Source: Aselliscus stoliczkanus
Taxonomy: Eukaryota > Chordata > Mammalia > Chiroptera > Hipposideridae
Length of the DNA: 64,000 nucleotides
Assembly: GCA_033961575.1 (NCBI GenBank)
Contig: CM066728.1
Location: 103,058,852 to 103,122,851 of the forward strand
Reading direction: 5' to 3'
The notes under the pieces are model-generated. The model had not been told where the DNA came from and searched no databases. It was given only the letters and a program-made list of their open reading frames with translations. The translations under genes and the position numbers were made by a program. This document shows positions 10,440-22,947 of this stretch, piece by piece (positions within the stretch are counted from its first letter, which is position 1; every line of letters begins with the position of its first letter).

Positions 10440-10805
10440 TGACATACACCAGCAAGTTTATAAATGTCATGTTTGAAAAAGAACAATGTGCTGAACAAAA
10501 AAAAGCCAGACCCAGAAAATGTACATAATGTATGATTGCATTTATAGAGAATTCCTGAATAGGCAGACCTACTCTGTAGTGACGAAAAGTGAATCAGTGG
10601 TTTCCTGGGCTTGGAAGGGAGGGAGGATTTGACCAAAATGGGGCAATAAGGAACTTTCGGGGATGACAGCTTCGTTTTACATCCTGACCGTGGATGTGGT
10701 TACATGAGCGTATACATGTGTCAAAATTCATCAAAGTACATCTAAAGTTGGTGCAGTCCATTGTATGTAAATTGTACATCATGAAGTTGGCTTAAAAGGA
10801 AAAAA
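10440..10805 (+). mobile_element. L1M 3' UTR inserted into an older L1M
   Basis: A different L1M 3' end: TGTATGATTGCATTTATAGA, a GTGGTTTCCTGGGCTTGGAAGGGAGG segment, GTGGTTACATGAGCGTATACATG, TCAAAATTCATCAAAGTACA and an A-tail at 10797-10810. It separates two pieces of one ORF2 that are adjacent in the parent element, so it inserted later. Confidence 0.8.
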
Positions 10806-11255
10806 AAAAGATTAAAAAAAAGTCTTTATAGCAGCAACCAAAAATACAAAGTATTTAAGAGTCAATCTAAAAAAAAGTTTTGAACATTTTAAGATTATAC
10901 TAAAGGAACCAAAGGAACTAAAATGGAGAGGTAGACAGAATTAATATATAAGAAAACTCAACTTCATACAGACATCTGTTCTCTCCAAAATTCCAAGAAG
11001 TTGTTTGCGAAGTTCACAAAATAATTATAGAACATATATAGAAATGGGAAGTGCCAAGATATCCCTCAACAAGAACAGCCAAGATATTTCAGAAGAAGAC
11101 ATTGCGAAGGGACTACTCTTCCAGATTCCAAGTTGAATTTCAAAACTGAATTAATTAATACAATGTTGTAGTGGAGCAGAAATAAACAAATAGGACAGTA
11201 AATAGACTAGCAAATGAGAAACGACCCACATAGCGTATTCAGTCATTGGTGTTGG
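10806..11255 (+). mobile_element. Old L1 (L1M) ORF2, right piece
   Basis: Continues ORF2 just after the region left at 10435: KYLRVNLK-like coding at about 10850, then TAAAGGAACTAAAATGGAGAGG and an AAGATATTTCAGAAGAAGA segment at 11080. Stops and frameshifts throughout. It ends near 11255. Confidence 0.75.
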
Positions 11256-12035
11256 GCCATGCTGTATGGAGGTGACTTGAACTAGCTCACAATAGCTGAT
11301 TGCCAAGTTTAAAACCATTTTTACAAGCTATTTGTTAACAGGGTCATATATAAACTTATAATTAAGTAAATTATATTAATAACAAAATAAATAAATACTG
11401 AAAACTCATCATCACAATTATTTTACTCCATTGTATTAAACTCCATGCTCTTGAGGTCATTTGTGTCCTGTGATCCATATGGTGAAAATATTACATAGTG
11501 TGTACCTCTTCTCCTAACTCTGTGTTCAGCTATGCCATGTTATAACTAGAAGCTGGTATTTTGGGCAGTATTTATACTAAGGAAATTTGCCACATTAGAA
11601 ATCATGGCTTGATTTATTGTTTTGTTTAAGTGTAGACTTAAGAGCATAATAGAAAAAATGCTAATAATGCAGATTAAATTTAAAAGCGTGTCATATCTAT
11701 CATTATTACATTGCAAGTAGCACAAAACATTAAGGAAATATTCTTGCAGTATTTAAATATTATCTGATTCAACAAAAAAGTCACTAACGCCGCTGACAAA
11801 TGGTGACTTTCCAACATGTCTTGTTTTACTTTTGTATTCTTAACATGAACAAAGATGTCATCCAATATTCAGTACTACAATATTCATTCACCAATTGCAA
11901 CCATAGGTTGGCTACTGATACAACAAAATCAGTCAAAGCACTCAGTGATCATCAGTTATATAAAATTAACCATAGATAATATCATATAAAATATTTATAA
12001 TATACACATACGTATTTTCTGTGCTTTATAGTGTT
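11256..12035. other. Unassigned AT-rich sequence
   Basis: Nothing recognised. The short minus-strand frame at 11680-11865 shows no coding character. Confidence 0.4.
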
Positions 12036-12039
12036 CCAT

Positions 12040-12597
12040 TAGGTAACACATACTATCCAATCCCCTGTCAACCAATAGCTGTTGTTTCCAGTTTTTTTTT
12101 GTTTTTTTTTTTAAGATTTTATTGGGGAATTGGGGGAGGGGAACAGCATTGGGGAACCAGGAAGGAGAACAGACAAGTTGCTGTCCTTTAGTTCTTCAGT
12201 CTAGTTGCGGAGGACGTTGCTTCACTGGCCCATGTTGGTATCGTCATTTTGCTTTTCCCGGATGAGGCGGATCCATCACCGGCCTCTGGATGGTTGTTCA
12301 TTGCGGCTATTGGCAGCTCACGTGGCTGCCAGCCACTCACTGTAGCCTATGGCAGCCCACTGCAGCAGGGGCTGCAGCTATGCCGTCCCGGGGACTCACA
12401 GCAACCCAGCTCTTGGTGGAGCTGTTGTTCACCATCTTAGCTGTAGAGGGCAGTGTCACTGGCCCTCATATGTGGGATCCAAACCAGGGCACTGGCGTCC
12501 CAAGCCAGCTTTTAACCAACGCGCCACTCAGCCAGCCCAGATTTTTTTTTTTAACAATGCTGGTATGAACATTTCTATGATGTCTTCCTCGCACATA
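12040..12597 (-). mobile_element. Antisense L1 ORF2 fragment split by a SINE
   Basis: CCAATAGCTGTTGTTTCCAG (12071-12090) and AACAATGCTGGTATGAACATTTC (12553-12575) are adjacent words in the reverse of L1 ORF2. The composite SINE lies exactly between them. Confidence 0.65.
12092..12538 (-). mobile_element. Full-length composite tRNA-derived SINE
   Basis: On the minus strand: the tRNA-like head (GGGCTGGCTGAGTGGCGCGT..., B-box-like GGTTTGGATCC), the shared linker to ACTGCCCTCTACAGC, a roughly 270-base unique body rich in GCTGCAG and CAACAGC words, and a 3' tail CCCCAATAAAATCTT plus A-run. Compared with it, the head-only copies stop at ACTGCCCTC. The body and tail recur, shortened, at 49724-49966 and 59547-59810. 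The plus-strand open frames of up to 152 codons over this element are its shadow. Confidence 0.9.
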
Positions 12598-12599
12598 TG

Positions 12600-14263
12600 T
12601 GCAAGAAGTCAGCCAGCCAAGGGAACGTGTCAGCTTGATGGCTGTATACCATGTTCTAGGCCACACTCAGATATCCTGGGCCCTGCCCAAGTGGCCCTTA
12701 GCCCAATTCCAGGTACTGTGTTCAATCTATTTCTTGGTCTCTCCTTCCTGTGGTGGACGGTGCCATTACTGTGTGTGCATGCACCTCTAAACTTGATGCA
12801 CAGTTAATGGCAGTTACTTGTGGGGATAGGGTGCAGCACACATATGCAGACTGTGAGGTCCAACTATGTGGGCAAGTTTCCTGTCAGTACAGGGCAAGGC
12901 AACAAGGAGGCGGGTATGGAAGTATGAATGAGACATCCAAATCCTAAATTCTAAATTCAAAAGCTTGCCTTCCAGATTGTTATGAATATATTTATCCAGG
13001 CTGGAGCACACACTCCACACTCATTCATAAACATGACAGATGCTTGTTAAATATCAACTGATAAGTGGGTTTGTATTTGTACTCTTACTATGGGCTCTGT
13101 AGGCCTGTCTTTGGAAACACTGAAATACTTCACAATAACATAGCCCTCAGAAAGCAAAAAATGTGCTAAGTGCCCAATGATGTACACTCTTAAGAAATAC
13201 TGGCAATTTTTAAAATAGCAGAAAATATCCAATAGCAATAATTTTACAATATATAAATATTTTTAAATTATCTGGCTAGCCAATATAATCTTACTTAAAA
13301 AGTATCTTTATCTAAGCTGAAAATAGGCATGGGAAATATCACTGCAATGCTAACACTAAAAAAAAAAAAATAGATACAAAAAATGAGAGGTGAGGAAATG
13401 AAGGAAAAATGAAAAGAAAAATTTGAGAAGTTTAACTATAAAGAAGAGCTGAGAAATGGCATAGTTGGAAGGGTCTGGGAATCAAAAAAATCCTCTTTGT
13501 TGAAGTTGAGGATTATGTATTTTTGTTTCATCATGGGAATAAACAGAAACAGAAAAACGGAAGATGGTACAGAGATAGGAGAAAGAAGGGAGAGAGTGGA
13601 AAGAGAATATAAATAATTTTTATTTGAAATGCAAATAACAAGGTAGTACTTACAGTGACTCATTTTTTCTGTAAGTTTTTATCTTTGTTTGCTATAATTT
13701 TAGGCAGAGTATTTCCTAGATTTTATGGGTGACCTTACTTTCTGATCCTGTAACTTCACAAGCTAGGGACTCTTTTATCACTTTGAATACTCACATGGTT
13801 TTAAAAATCACATGACTAAAGAAATTTACAAAGAGACTGTTTTGTTTGATAGTGCAGATTTTACACTGAAAAACAATTCTTTGAAAATCCAAGGTACAGT
13901 CTATAAGCAGACAATAAAATGAAAATTTACCTAGTCCCTATAATGTAATAAAATATTGAGCTTCAAAAAATGTGTGTGAATGGTCATTATATATACCTCC
14001 TCTATCAAACATAAATTTATCTTTCATAAATATTCTATCATAAAATCATATAGTTGGAATTTAAGATGAAATCTTTTTAAAGTGTAAAGTAGTGCGGAAT
14101 TAAAAATCAGATATCATTATTCTTTGGGGAAAGTTGCACCGTGAATATAACTTAATAGAGAAAAAAAAAGATATTATATTGAAAAATTATTACTTTCAAA
14201 TATATTTCTCACCTGATTTATTGTTGCCTTTATTTAACAAATAATTTGCACTATCAAAACATA
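12600..14263. other. Unassigned sequence
   Basis: Unique-looking DNA, GC-richer at 12600-12930 and AT-rich after 13180. An A-run lies at 13360-13371. No gene is supported. Confidence 0.4.
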
Positions 14264-14285
14264 CAGCTTGTTCCAGAACAAGCTC
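14264..14285 (+). promoter_or_regulatory. p53-response-element-like palindrome
   Basis: Two decamers, CAGCTTGTTC and GAACAAGCTC, are separated by CA. The second fits RRRCWWGYYY fully; the first has one mismatch. The core forms 9-base perfect inverted arms around a 2-base spacer. No adjacent gene is known, so function is unproven. Confidence 0.25.
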
Positions 14286-15685
14286 ATTCTCTGAGCCGAG
14301 TATATGAGGTTTCAGAACTTTGATATTTATTCCCCAGGTTTTTGTTTTGTTTTGTTTTTTCCAGGAAGTAGGGGCAACTACAAAATTAGGTGGAAAAACT
14401 CATAGTAATCTGCTATACACATTGCATGATTATATAATATTATACTCCTTCCAATAAACCAGTTTGAAAGGAGACAGCTAAAAACAGATTATAGCGGATG
14501 ATGCCACGCTGCCAAAGCTGATGGCTTGATGTCCAAAGTGATGGCCCACATAGGAAGAAATGGTTGTTGACCAACACAGTTCCGACAATGAGCATTGCTG
14601 AACTAATTAAATGAGAAATAAAGATAAAAGGTAGAAGTGCAAAATCAGACTTATGATTTAAAACAATGAAGTTTTAATGAAATATTAAATGGTTTCCCAA
14701 TAGTTATAATCGATACGCATGCTTCCAAGGGTTCACAATAGAAATGAATTGTGTCATCAGGCATACTGTGGTTTGATGACACCATTTTAAGCACGGAGGA
14801 GAGTTGAGTAATTTACTCAACTACCCAAGGTAAATATAAGCAAAACTTAAAGTTTACAACATGGAAGTTTCTCATTGGTCTTCCACCTGAGTCCTGAATG
14901 TTTTCAGGGAAGGATCCAAAGAAAGACTGCATGAAAAATGTCCCGGGGGCAGCCATAATGTGGATTCTTCATTACTCTACTTAGAAGATAATGCTAGTAG
15001 TTACGATTGTTAAGAGACGACAGGGTCAGTGTTGGGATTATGGTGTATTGACATCCTATGTTATGCATAGCAATTCAACAGGGATTGCACATTTAGATTT
15101 ACAGGCAACTGTGGTGATTCTTGAGAGACTTCAGTACACAGCCCATTGCCTGGCACAGAACCAGTGATCATGTTTGCTGAACAAACCAGGAGCAGTAGCT
15201 ACTGATAGTGAATGTGCGCTCAACTTCTCTCCTGCCAAGTATTTCTGAGTCAGTGAATGGATATCAGTTGGTAAGCCTTATTACTTTAGAATCATCCACT
15301 GCTATCACTCCTTTTTAAGGAGGATCCTTGCAAAATCACCTGAATTCTTCCATGGTCTTTGACCTAAATCAAAGCAAGCTACATTGACATTAATCATTCC
15401 TGCAGGATGTCTGATATTTTCTTTGCTCGGCGATATAGATTTTAATTGACAAATGTTCATCCTTGTTGAGACTTTAGAAAGATAAACATATTCATAAAAG
15501 ACCTAACAGTCCAGCTGGTAGAGAAAAGTAATAAAATTTCCACCTTAAAAGAATTTGTTTCTATCTATTTGAATGTGTTTCTGTATGCTGTCACAATTTT
15601 TAAATGGACGATGGAATAAAATAAATGTCCACCATTGTCAGGAAGCATGATACTGTAGAGATAAGAGGAAGGCTTTATTATCAGA
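14286..15685. other. Unassigned sequence
   Basis: Unique-looking DNA with no repeat family or coding frame recognised. Confidence 0.4.
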
Positions 15686-15689
15686 CCAA

Positions 15690-15838
15690 CCACCACCTAC
15701 TAACTTAGCTGTAAAATTTTCCCTCTCTGTAAAAATAAGACAATACTTGTCCTACAGGTTTCTTGTGGTGTTTGTATCAGATAATTGTAGGTAGCTCACC
15801 CAGCATGATGTCAGGAATGTCACAGCTATTCAAAGGAT
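15690..15838 (+). mobile_element. MIR SINE fragment
   Basis: CTCTCTGTAAAAATAAGACAATA, a TTCTTGTGGTGTTTGTATCAGATAAT core, then CACCCAGCATGATGTCAGGAATG and GCTATTCAAAGG follow the MIR 3' half in order. Confidence 0.65.
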
Positions 15839-16840
15839 ACACTAGTTCTTAATGTTTTTTCAGTGAAAGAAAAAAATAGAAATCAAATTTGGAGTGCCCA
15901 CAGAATAATTATTTAATCTTCTTGTTAAAGGATTCATCACACACGTCAGGTTGAGGGAACAAAGCCTGAGCTTGTTACTATTTCTTTTTAAGGAAAACAA
16001 TGAGGGTATAAAAGCCCCCCCCCCCCCTAAGATGTCTTGAAACCTTTTCTTGTTCCCTGGTGAAACATGCAGGTCCTTTTAAACCCTCTCTCAGGGAAAT
16101 TATAAAGACAACTGCACTGCCTGGTTTGAGGCAACTCTTAGGAAGTCAATAATGACATCCCCTGAGCTTACAATTCCATTCTGAATTGTGTTAAATAGGC
16201 AAAAATCCAGATTGCAGGAGAAAACTGTAACCAACATGTTTGGATAAAATTCTGGGTTTAGGCTTGGGTGAAGGCCACATATAAAAAAAGCTCTGGCGCT
16301 GTTTAAAATGATAGTGAAGCCCTTTCGTAACCAGTCTTTTTATCACCTCTTACTCACATGAAATTCTGCCTCCCTCAGTACACATTCATGAGACCTTTGA
16401 TTGATCTTCATGTTTAAAGAAAAAAAAAAGGTCATTGATGTTTTCTCAACATGGCAAAATTGTACTGATGATATTTATTTTAAACAGCGTGTATTTTTTC
16501 CTTAGCGGAAAAGCCGTTATTATTACAGCTGAAAGCAATAACTCCCCAACTGGAAAACGTTTCCAAATCAGAAACGTGATTATCATGATGCCTGGCTGCC
16601 TGGCTGGGTTCTTTTATTTGTTTGCTTATTTAACAGGCATCCCTGAAAGGGTCAAATATATATGAAGATTTATTTATATAGCTAGTCTTCAGCGGCCCTT
16701 GTCTATAGATCCAAATATTATAAAAGATTAGAACAGATTATTTATTTTAGTAGCTTGGAGATTTTCCACATTGGTTTATCTGAACCTTAACTAATATCCA
16801 GACAAAAGCCGAGGGGCAGGGAAGACGCTTTGGGATTTAG
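15839..16840. other. Unassigned sequence, possibly conserved noncoding
   Basis: Contains TATAAAAG (16007-16014) directly before a C13 run (16015-16027), and a stretch at 16480-16610 that keeps several CpGs (CAGCGTG, AGCGG, AGCCGTT, AAACGTTTCC, AAACGTG) in an otherwise CpG-poor setting. A 76-codon plus frame (16435-16665) covers it but has no recognised domain. Conservation is inference. Confidence 0.25.
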
Positions 16841-16844
16841 TTTT

Positions 16845-17545
16845 TTTCCCCAAATTTTTATTTTGAAACATGTCAAATGTACAGAAAAATTGGAAAAAGC
16901 ACTTATATACCAAGATTTACCAATTGTTAATATTTACTACATTCTCTCTCATTTCCATTTACATATATGTATATGTTTACATACATGAGTATATGTACAT
17001 ATATATGTATGCATGTATATATGTATAGGTGTACACACCCATACACATTCTCTTATTCTGAAATACTTGAGAGTTAGTTGCAGAGCATGTGACTCTGAAT
17101 CCCTATAATACTTTAGCACGTATCTTCTTTGAAGGATTCTATCACACACTATCAGTACAATTATCACAAATATTAATATACACTCCATATTTAAATTTTC
17201 TCCATTGACTCAATAATGTCCCATAAATCTGGGAAATTTTATTTTATTATTTTATTTTATTTCATTTATTTTTGCACGTAGGATCCGATCAAGGATCTTT
17301 TACTCTAGAACATTTTCCCAGACTCTTTTGACTTTGATGACATTAGCATTTTTAAACAGCCCAGGGCAATTATTTTGTATAACATTCCTCCATTTGCCTC
17401 TGCCTATTTTCTCACAATTCAATGCAGGTTACGCATCTTTGGCAGATGCACATCAGAGGTGATATTATGGAGCAATGTCTTGTGTCTATTTTTATGTAAC
17501 TATTGGATCTCAACTTTTTACTCACCTTTTCTCACTCATCCAAAT
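16845..17545 (-). mobile_element. Old L1 (L1M) fragment, antisense
   Basis: The plus strand reads TTTTTATTTTGAAACATGTCAAATGTACAGAAAAATTGG, CAATTGTTAATATTTACTACATT, a TA/CA-rich patch (16960-17020), TTGAGAGTTAGTTGCAGAGCATG, AATAATGTCCCATAAA and GGATCCGATCAAGGATC. This series is familiar from antisense L1M copies. The subfamily is uncertain. Confidence 0.6.
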
Positions 17546-18385
17546 AGTACAATATGCAAGAGGGCAAGCAAGCACTGTTAGTGTAGTTTCTTTTTATTCA
17601 AATGCCCTGACCACTGGTCTGCAATGCCTCTGGGCATCAGAAAATCTAGTGCACTAATAAATCACGATAACTTTTTCAGTGACGTGGGTGCATAAAGATT
17701 TTAAAGCAGGAATCGTTTAGGTACTCAGCACTTACTCATTTTAAATGAAAATCCTTATGATAGTTTGTGGTGGAGTCTCACCAGAGTTCTACTTTTAAAT
17801 CTGCTGGTTGGCTGGAATTGTACACTGCCAAACCAAGCCAACAACGTGGTCATCGTACCTACAAGTTATCAGAATACAAGGAGCAGGTGTCCCTGAGACC
17901 CGGAAAAAAGACAGAAATACACTACCAAACACAGCTCTCCATATCAAGTGGTATATTCACTGAGGCCTGACAAGTGCATAGGGCCTTACATGGCAGATTA
18001 TTTAAACTAAAGCCAATCCATATCAGGAGCCTCTGGACTGGCTTTCTTTGTCAGTCTTTGAAGATCATAAAAATCCTCAATCATCTGGAATAGGTTAGGT
18101 GAAGTCATGCCGAAGTCAAAAGAATTCAGGAATACATTCTAATTATTCTTTGCTTCCAAGACATTAAATGCTATTATCAAATATAATTTTTTAACATAAA
18201 TGACAGCCAGTAAGCGAATCTGGAAATAAGAGTAGATTGCTTTCTCTAAAATATTAAGGGAGAGGGTGAATGCTTACTGTAACTTCAAAGGTATAATAAA
18301 AATAAGGATTCTGTTATAAACCACTAGCATATTTCTCAATATAACGTCATATACCTATATTTAAAATTCAAAGAAGGCTCCTTTC
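17546..18385. other. Unassigned sequence
   Basis: No gene or repeat recognised. Confidence 0.4.
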
Positions 18386-18389
18386 TCAG

Positions 18390-21300
18390 ACATGGGCAAA
18401 CCCAGCAGGAAGAAAATCAGTGAGGACATAGCCATCAATCAATTAGATATAATTGACATGTGTAGGCTACTTCATCCAACAACAGCAAATACACATTTTC
18501 TCAAACTCAAATGGAACATTCAACAAGGTAGACCACATTGTGGGACATAAAGCACACCTTAAGAAATGTAAAAGTATAGAAATCACACAATGTCTGCTCT
18601 CAGGCCACAATGGAATTAAACTAGAACTCAGTAACAGAAAGATAACTGGAAAATCCCCCAATACAGGGAAATTAAACAGCATACTTCCAAATATCACATA
18701 AGTCAAGAAGAAATCTCAAGAAAAATTTAAAAATATTTTGAACTAAATGAAAATGAGAACACAACTTATTAAAATCTGTGGGATGAAACAAAAGCAGTGC
18801 TTAGAAACAAATATATAGCATTGAATGCATAGATTAGAGAAGAAGAAAGATATAAAATCAATAATCTAAATTTCAAACTTTGAAAACTACAAGAAGAAGA
18901 GCAATTTAAATCCAAAGTAAACAGAAGGAAAAAATGGTAATAATTAGAGCAGAAATCAATGAAATTAAAAACAGAAATCATTAGAGAAATATCAATGAAA
19001 CCAAAAGCTGTTTATTTGGAAAAAAAAAAATCAGTAAAACTGATAAACCCCTAACCAGGCTAAGAAAGAAAAAAGAGGACACAAATTAATACTATTAGAA
19101 ACGAAAGAGGGACCATCACTACAGATCTCATGGAAATTAAAAGGATAATAAAAGAATATTACAAACAAATTCTATGCTCACAAATTCGATAACCTAGATG
19201 AAATGGAGCAATTCCTTGACAGACACAATCCACCAAAACTCACATAAAGAAGAAATAGATGATCTGAACAGACATATCTATTAAAGAAATTGAATCAGTA
19301 ATTATTAACCTTCCAAAACAGAAGCACCACATCCAAATGGGTTCACTGGTGTTATAAAAACAAACAAAACAAAATTTAAGGAAGGAATTATGCCAATTCT
19401 ACAATTTCTTTCAGAGGATAGAAACAGAGGCAATACTTCCTAACTCATGCTATGAGGTCAGCATTACCCTAATAACAAAACTAGACAAAAATATTATAAG
19501 GAAAGAAAACTGTAGATCATAAAATCTAAAAGAGTATAAAAAGAAGTATATACTATGGTCAAGTGAGATTTATACCAGGTATGCAAGGTTGGTTCAACAT
19601 CTGAAAATCAACTAATGTAATTCATCACACCAACAAACTAAAAGAGAAAAAAACAACAACACATGATAGTATCAATAGATGCAAAATCTAACACCCAATC
19701 ATGATAAAAATTCTCAATAAATTAGGACTAGAGAGGAACTTTCTCAACTTGATAAAGACTATCTACAAAAACCCTACAGCTAACATCATATATAATAATG
19801 AGAAACTCAAAGCTTTCCCATTGAGATCAGGTACAAAGCAAGGATGTACCTTCACACCACTCCATTTCAATACCACACTGGAAGTCCTTGCTAATGTAAT
19901 AAGGCAAGAAAAGGAAATAAAATGGAAAGAGGTTGGGAAGGAAGATTTAAAACTGTCTTTGTTTGCAGATGAAATTACTATCTATGCACAAAATCTGGAA
20001 AAAAAAATCAACAAAAAAACCTCCTGGAATTAATAAGTGATTATGGCAAGGTTTCAGACTGCAAGATTAACATACAAAGGTGAACTGATTACTTTCCTAT
20101 GTACCAACAATAAACAAATGGAATTTGAAATTAAGAACTCAATGTCATTTACTTTAGCACCCCCCCAAATGAAATACTTAAGTATACAAAATATGTACAA
20201 GATCTGTGTGAGAAAAACTACAAAATTCTGATAAACGAAGTCAAATAAGAACTAAATAAAGACATATTCCAGAAGACTCAATATTGCAAAGACTTCATTT
20301 CTTTCTAACTTGATCTACAGATTCAATGCAATCCCAACAACAACAAAAAAAATCTAGCATTATTTTATGGTATCAGCAAACTGATTCTAAAGTTTATATG
20401 AAAAGGCAATGAATCCAGAACAGCTAATACAATATTGAAGAAGAATGAATTTGTAACAATGATAGTACCTTGCACTTGGAGTAAATATTTGCAAATGGCA
20501 CATCTGACTAAGGACCGTTATACAAAATACACAAAGACCTCTTAAAATGCAATAAGAAAATAACCCAATTAAAAAAATAGACCAATACAAGAAAAAAAAA
20601 ATAGACCAAAGACTTTAACAGACACCTCACCAAAGAAGGTATACAGATAGAAAACAATACGTATGAAAAGATCATCCACACCATGTCATCAGGGAAATGC
20701 AAACTAAAACAATAATTAAATAGCACTATATTCCTATCAGAATGACCAAAATCCAGTAAACTGACAACAAATGCTGACAAGGATGTTATGTAACAGGAAC
20801 TCTAATATACCCCTGGCTGGAATGGAAAATGGTACAGACACTTTGGAAGACAGTTCGGTAGTTTTTTTAAAAAACTAAATATACTCTTATCATATGATCC
20901 AGCAATAGTGCTCCTTGCTATTTCCCCAAAGGGGGCGAAAACTTATGTCCATGCAAAAATCTGCAAATGGATGTTTATAGCAGCTTCATCCATAATTGCC
21001 AAAACTTGGATGCAACCAAGATGTCCTTCAGCAGGTGAATGGACAAATAAATAAATTGTGGTGCATCTAAACAATGTAATATTATCAAGAGCTGTCAAGT
21101 CATGAAGACATGGAGGAAACGTAAATGTAGGTTACTAAGTAAAAGGAGCCAATCTGAAATGGTTACATGCTACATGTTTCCAACTACATGACATTCTGGA
21201 AAAGGCAGAACTATAGAGACAATAAAAAGTTCAGTGGTTGCCAGGAGTGTGTGTATATGGGGTGGGACGGAGGGGAGGTGAAAAGGCAGAGCACAGGATT

Positions 21301-21615
21301 TTTAGGGCAGTAAAAATGCTCTGGATGATATAATAATGATGGATATATGTCATTATACATTTGTTCTGACCCACAGAATGTACAACACCAAGAGTTAACC
21401 CTTAGGTAAACTATAAACTTTGGGTGATTATGACTTTATAAATCTATGTTCCTCCTTGGTGAAAAATGTACCATTCTGTTGAGTTATGTTGATAATTGGG
21501 GAGGCTGTGCATGTATGGGGGTAGGAGGTATATGGCAAATCTCTGGACCTTCCTCTCAATTTTGCTGTAAGCCTGTGTTCCAAAATGATAGTCTTTTTTA
21601 AAAAAAATCCAGACT
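18390..21615 (+). mobile_element. Old L1 (L1M), ORF2 to 3' end, internally deleted
   Basis: About 3.2 kb in element order: end of the endonuclease region (18390-18700, AATGGAATTAAACTAGAACT), the linker with AACCAAAAGCTGTTTATTTG (18998), reverse transcriptase (19560-20030), the post-RT region (20140-20440), then a jump to the C-terminal region (20490-21200) and an L1M 3' UTR (21340-21610). About 0.5 kb seems missing near 20440. The best frame, 19701-20033, keeps GTKQGC and AFPLRSG but reads FADE where L1 has FADD (19962-19973), so the catalytic site is damaged in addition to stops. Confidence 0.92.
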
Positions 21616-22682
21616 CAAAATAATAAAATCTAGCAATCAATAAGCCACAAAATATTTACTGAATATTATACTTAAGGATTAGAAATTATTAACAAATTGT
21701 AAGCCTGCTGCCAAATAGGAGCATCTATAATTTCATGGGACACATGCAGAAATCATTTAAAGAGTCAAGTTTCACATGACAGTAGCAAACTCATTCACAT
21801 ACAGTCCAGAAGGATGTTGGGAGGAATGGCAGAAGTAATGAGGCAGGTCTGGCCATAGAGAGGCCAGGTTTGGATCTGAGCTGTTAGGGTTGGAGGTGAG
21901 CATGATGGGCAAGGCGGAAGAGAGAAGGAAGCCAGCAGGCATGGCGGGGGGTCGGTGTCACGTAATGGTGATATAAACACGATGAGGACAGAATTGTATT
22001 TGGCAAGCCAGGTATAAGCAGAATTTTTGACTTGCCACATTTGTACAGATGTTTGGGGTCAGGTTCACAAAGCAAAGAGACTCTAATATAACACGAGCCT
22101 AATAAGAATCCCTGCATGCAGCAATTTCTTTGGCTAAAAATCACACTGTCTGTACAGTACCTCCTCTGCTGAGAGAACATTTGCCTCCAGAGAGATGTCC
22201 CAGGGAGAAATGATAAACAAAAGAGCATTAGCAATCCTGAGAGCTGTACACAAAAACATGGTTTTACAGTTTCGTTTAATCCTCTGTGGGCAGTGCTTGA
22301 TGAAGTACATTTTTATGAGATGTGCATATTCTTAGCATTAGAAATCTGGCGGCTCCGTGAAAAATACATTATGGACTTCTCATGTGAGCGCATCAAGCCA
22401 GAGTAACTTAGCACTACCGTTGACACCTTTAGGACACACCTTTTGCGATAAGCAAATACTGAGGGGTTAAAAATAACCGTAGATTGTTCATAATGAGCTT
22501 GACCTTCACAGATAAAAGTCCTAATGTTTCTAGTTGAAGAACCAACTACAGGCCATGGGTGAAAGTTCTGTATCTAGTTCAGAGGGTCATGTGACACACT
22601 TAAATAAAAATCAGATTCCAGAATAAGATGAAGTATAAATGAAGGCAATAAATAATTATGAGACACTGGTTTTATACCATCT
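21616..22682. other. Unassigned sequence
   Basis: Unique-looking DNA. The 116-codon minus frame at 21884-22234 shows no domain. Confidence 0.4.
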
Positions 22683-22898
22683 ATCAGCAAGCTTCAGTCC
22701 ATGGGCCAAATCTAGTTTATTGCCTATTTTTGTAAATAAAGTTTTATTGGAACACAGCCACATCCATTTATTTCATATTGTTTCTGGCTGCTTTCATGCT
22801 ACATGGCAAAGCTGAGTAATTGTGAAAGAGAACGTATGACCCCCCGAGCCTAAAATATTTACTGTCTGGTCTTTTACAGGGAAGATTCCAAACCCCTG
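22683..22898 (+). mobile_element. hAT-type nonautonomous DNA transposon, copy 2
   Basis: Same family and orientation as 9752-9953, but more complete at both ends: CAGCAAGCTTCAGTCCATGGGCC at the left and TTCCAAACCCCTG at the right, a partly decayed inverted pair. The diagnostic GTAAATAAAGTTTTATTGGA ACACAGCC is intact at 22731-22758. No 8-bp target duplication is visible. Confidence 0.88.
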
Positions 22899-22947
22899 GT
22901 CTCTGCTTTTACTTGTCAGAGCTGTAATTTCTCTTCCTTAAAATATG

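Noticed and set aside
12349..12807. 152-codon plus-strand open frame
   Set aside because: Its first half is antisense to the composite SINE (12092-12538). The amino-acid pattern follows the repeat.
19701..20033. Active reverse transcriptase
   Set aside because: A 111-codon remnant of L1M ORF2 with FADE in place of FADD, in an element missing its 5' part and carrying many stops.
9752..22898. The two hAT copies as the ends of one large transposon
   Set aside because: Each is a separate short nonautonomous element in the same orientation, with unrelated old L1 and unique DNA between.
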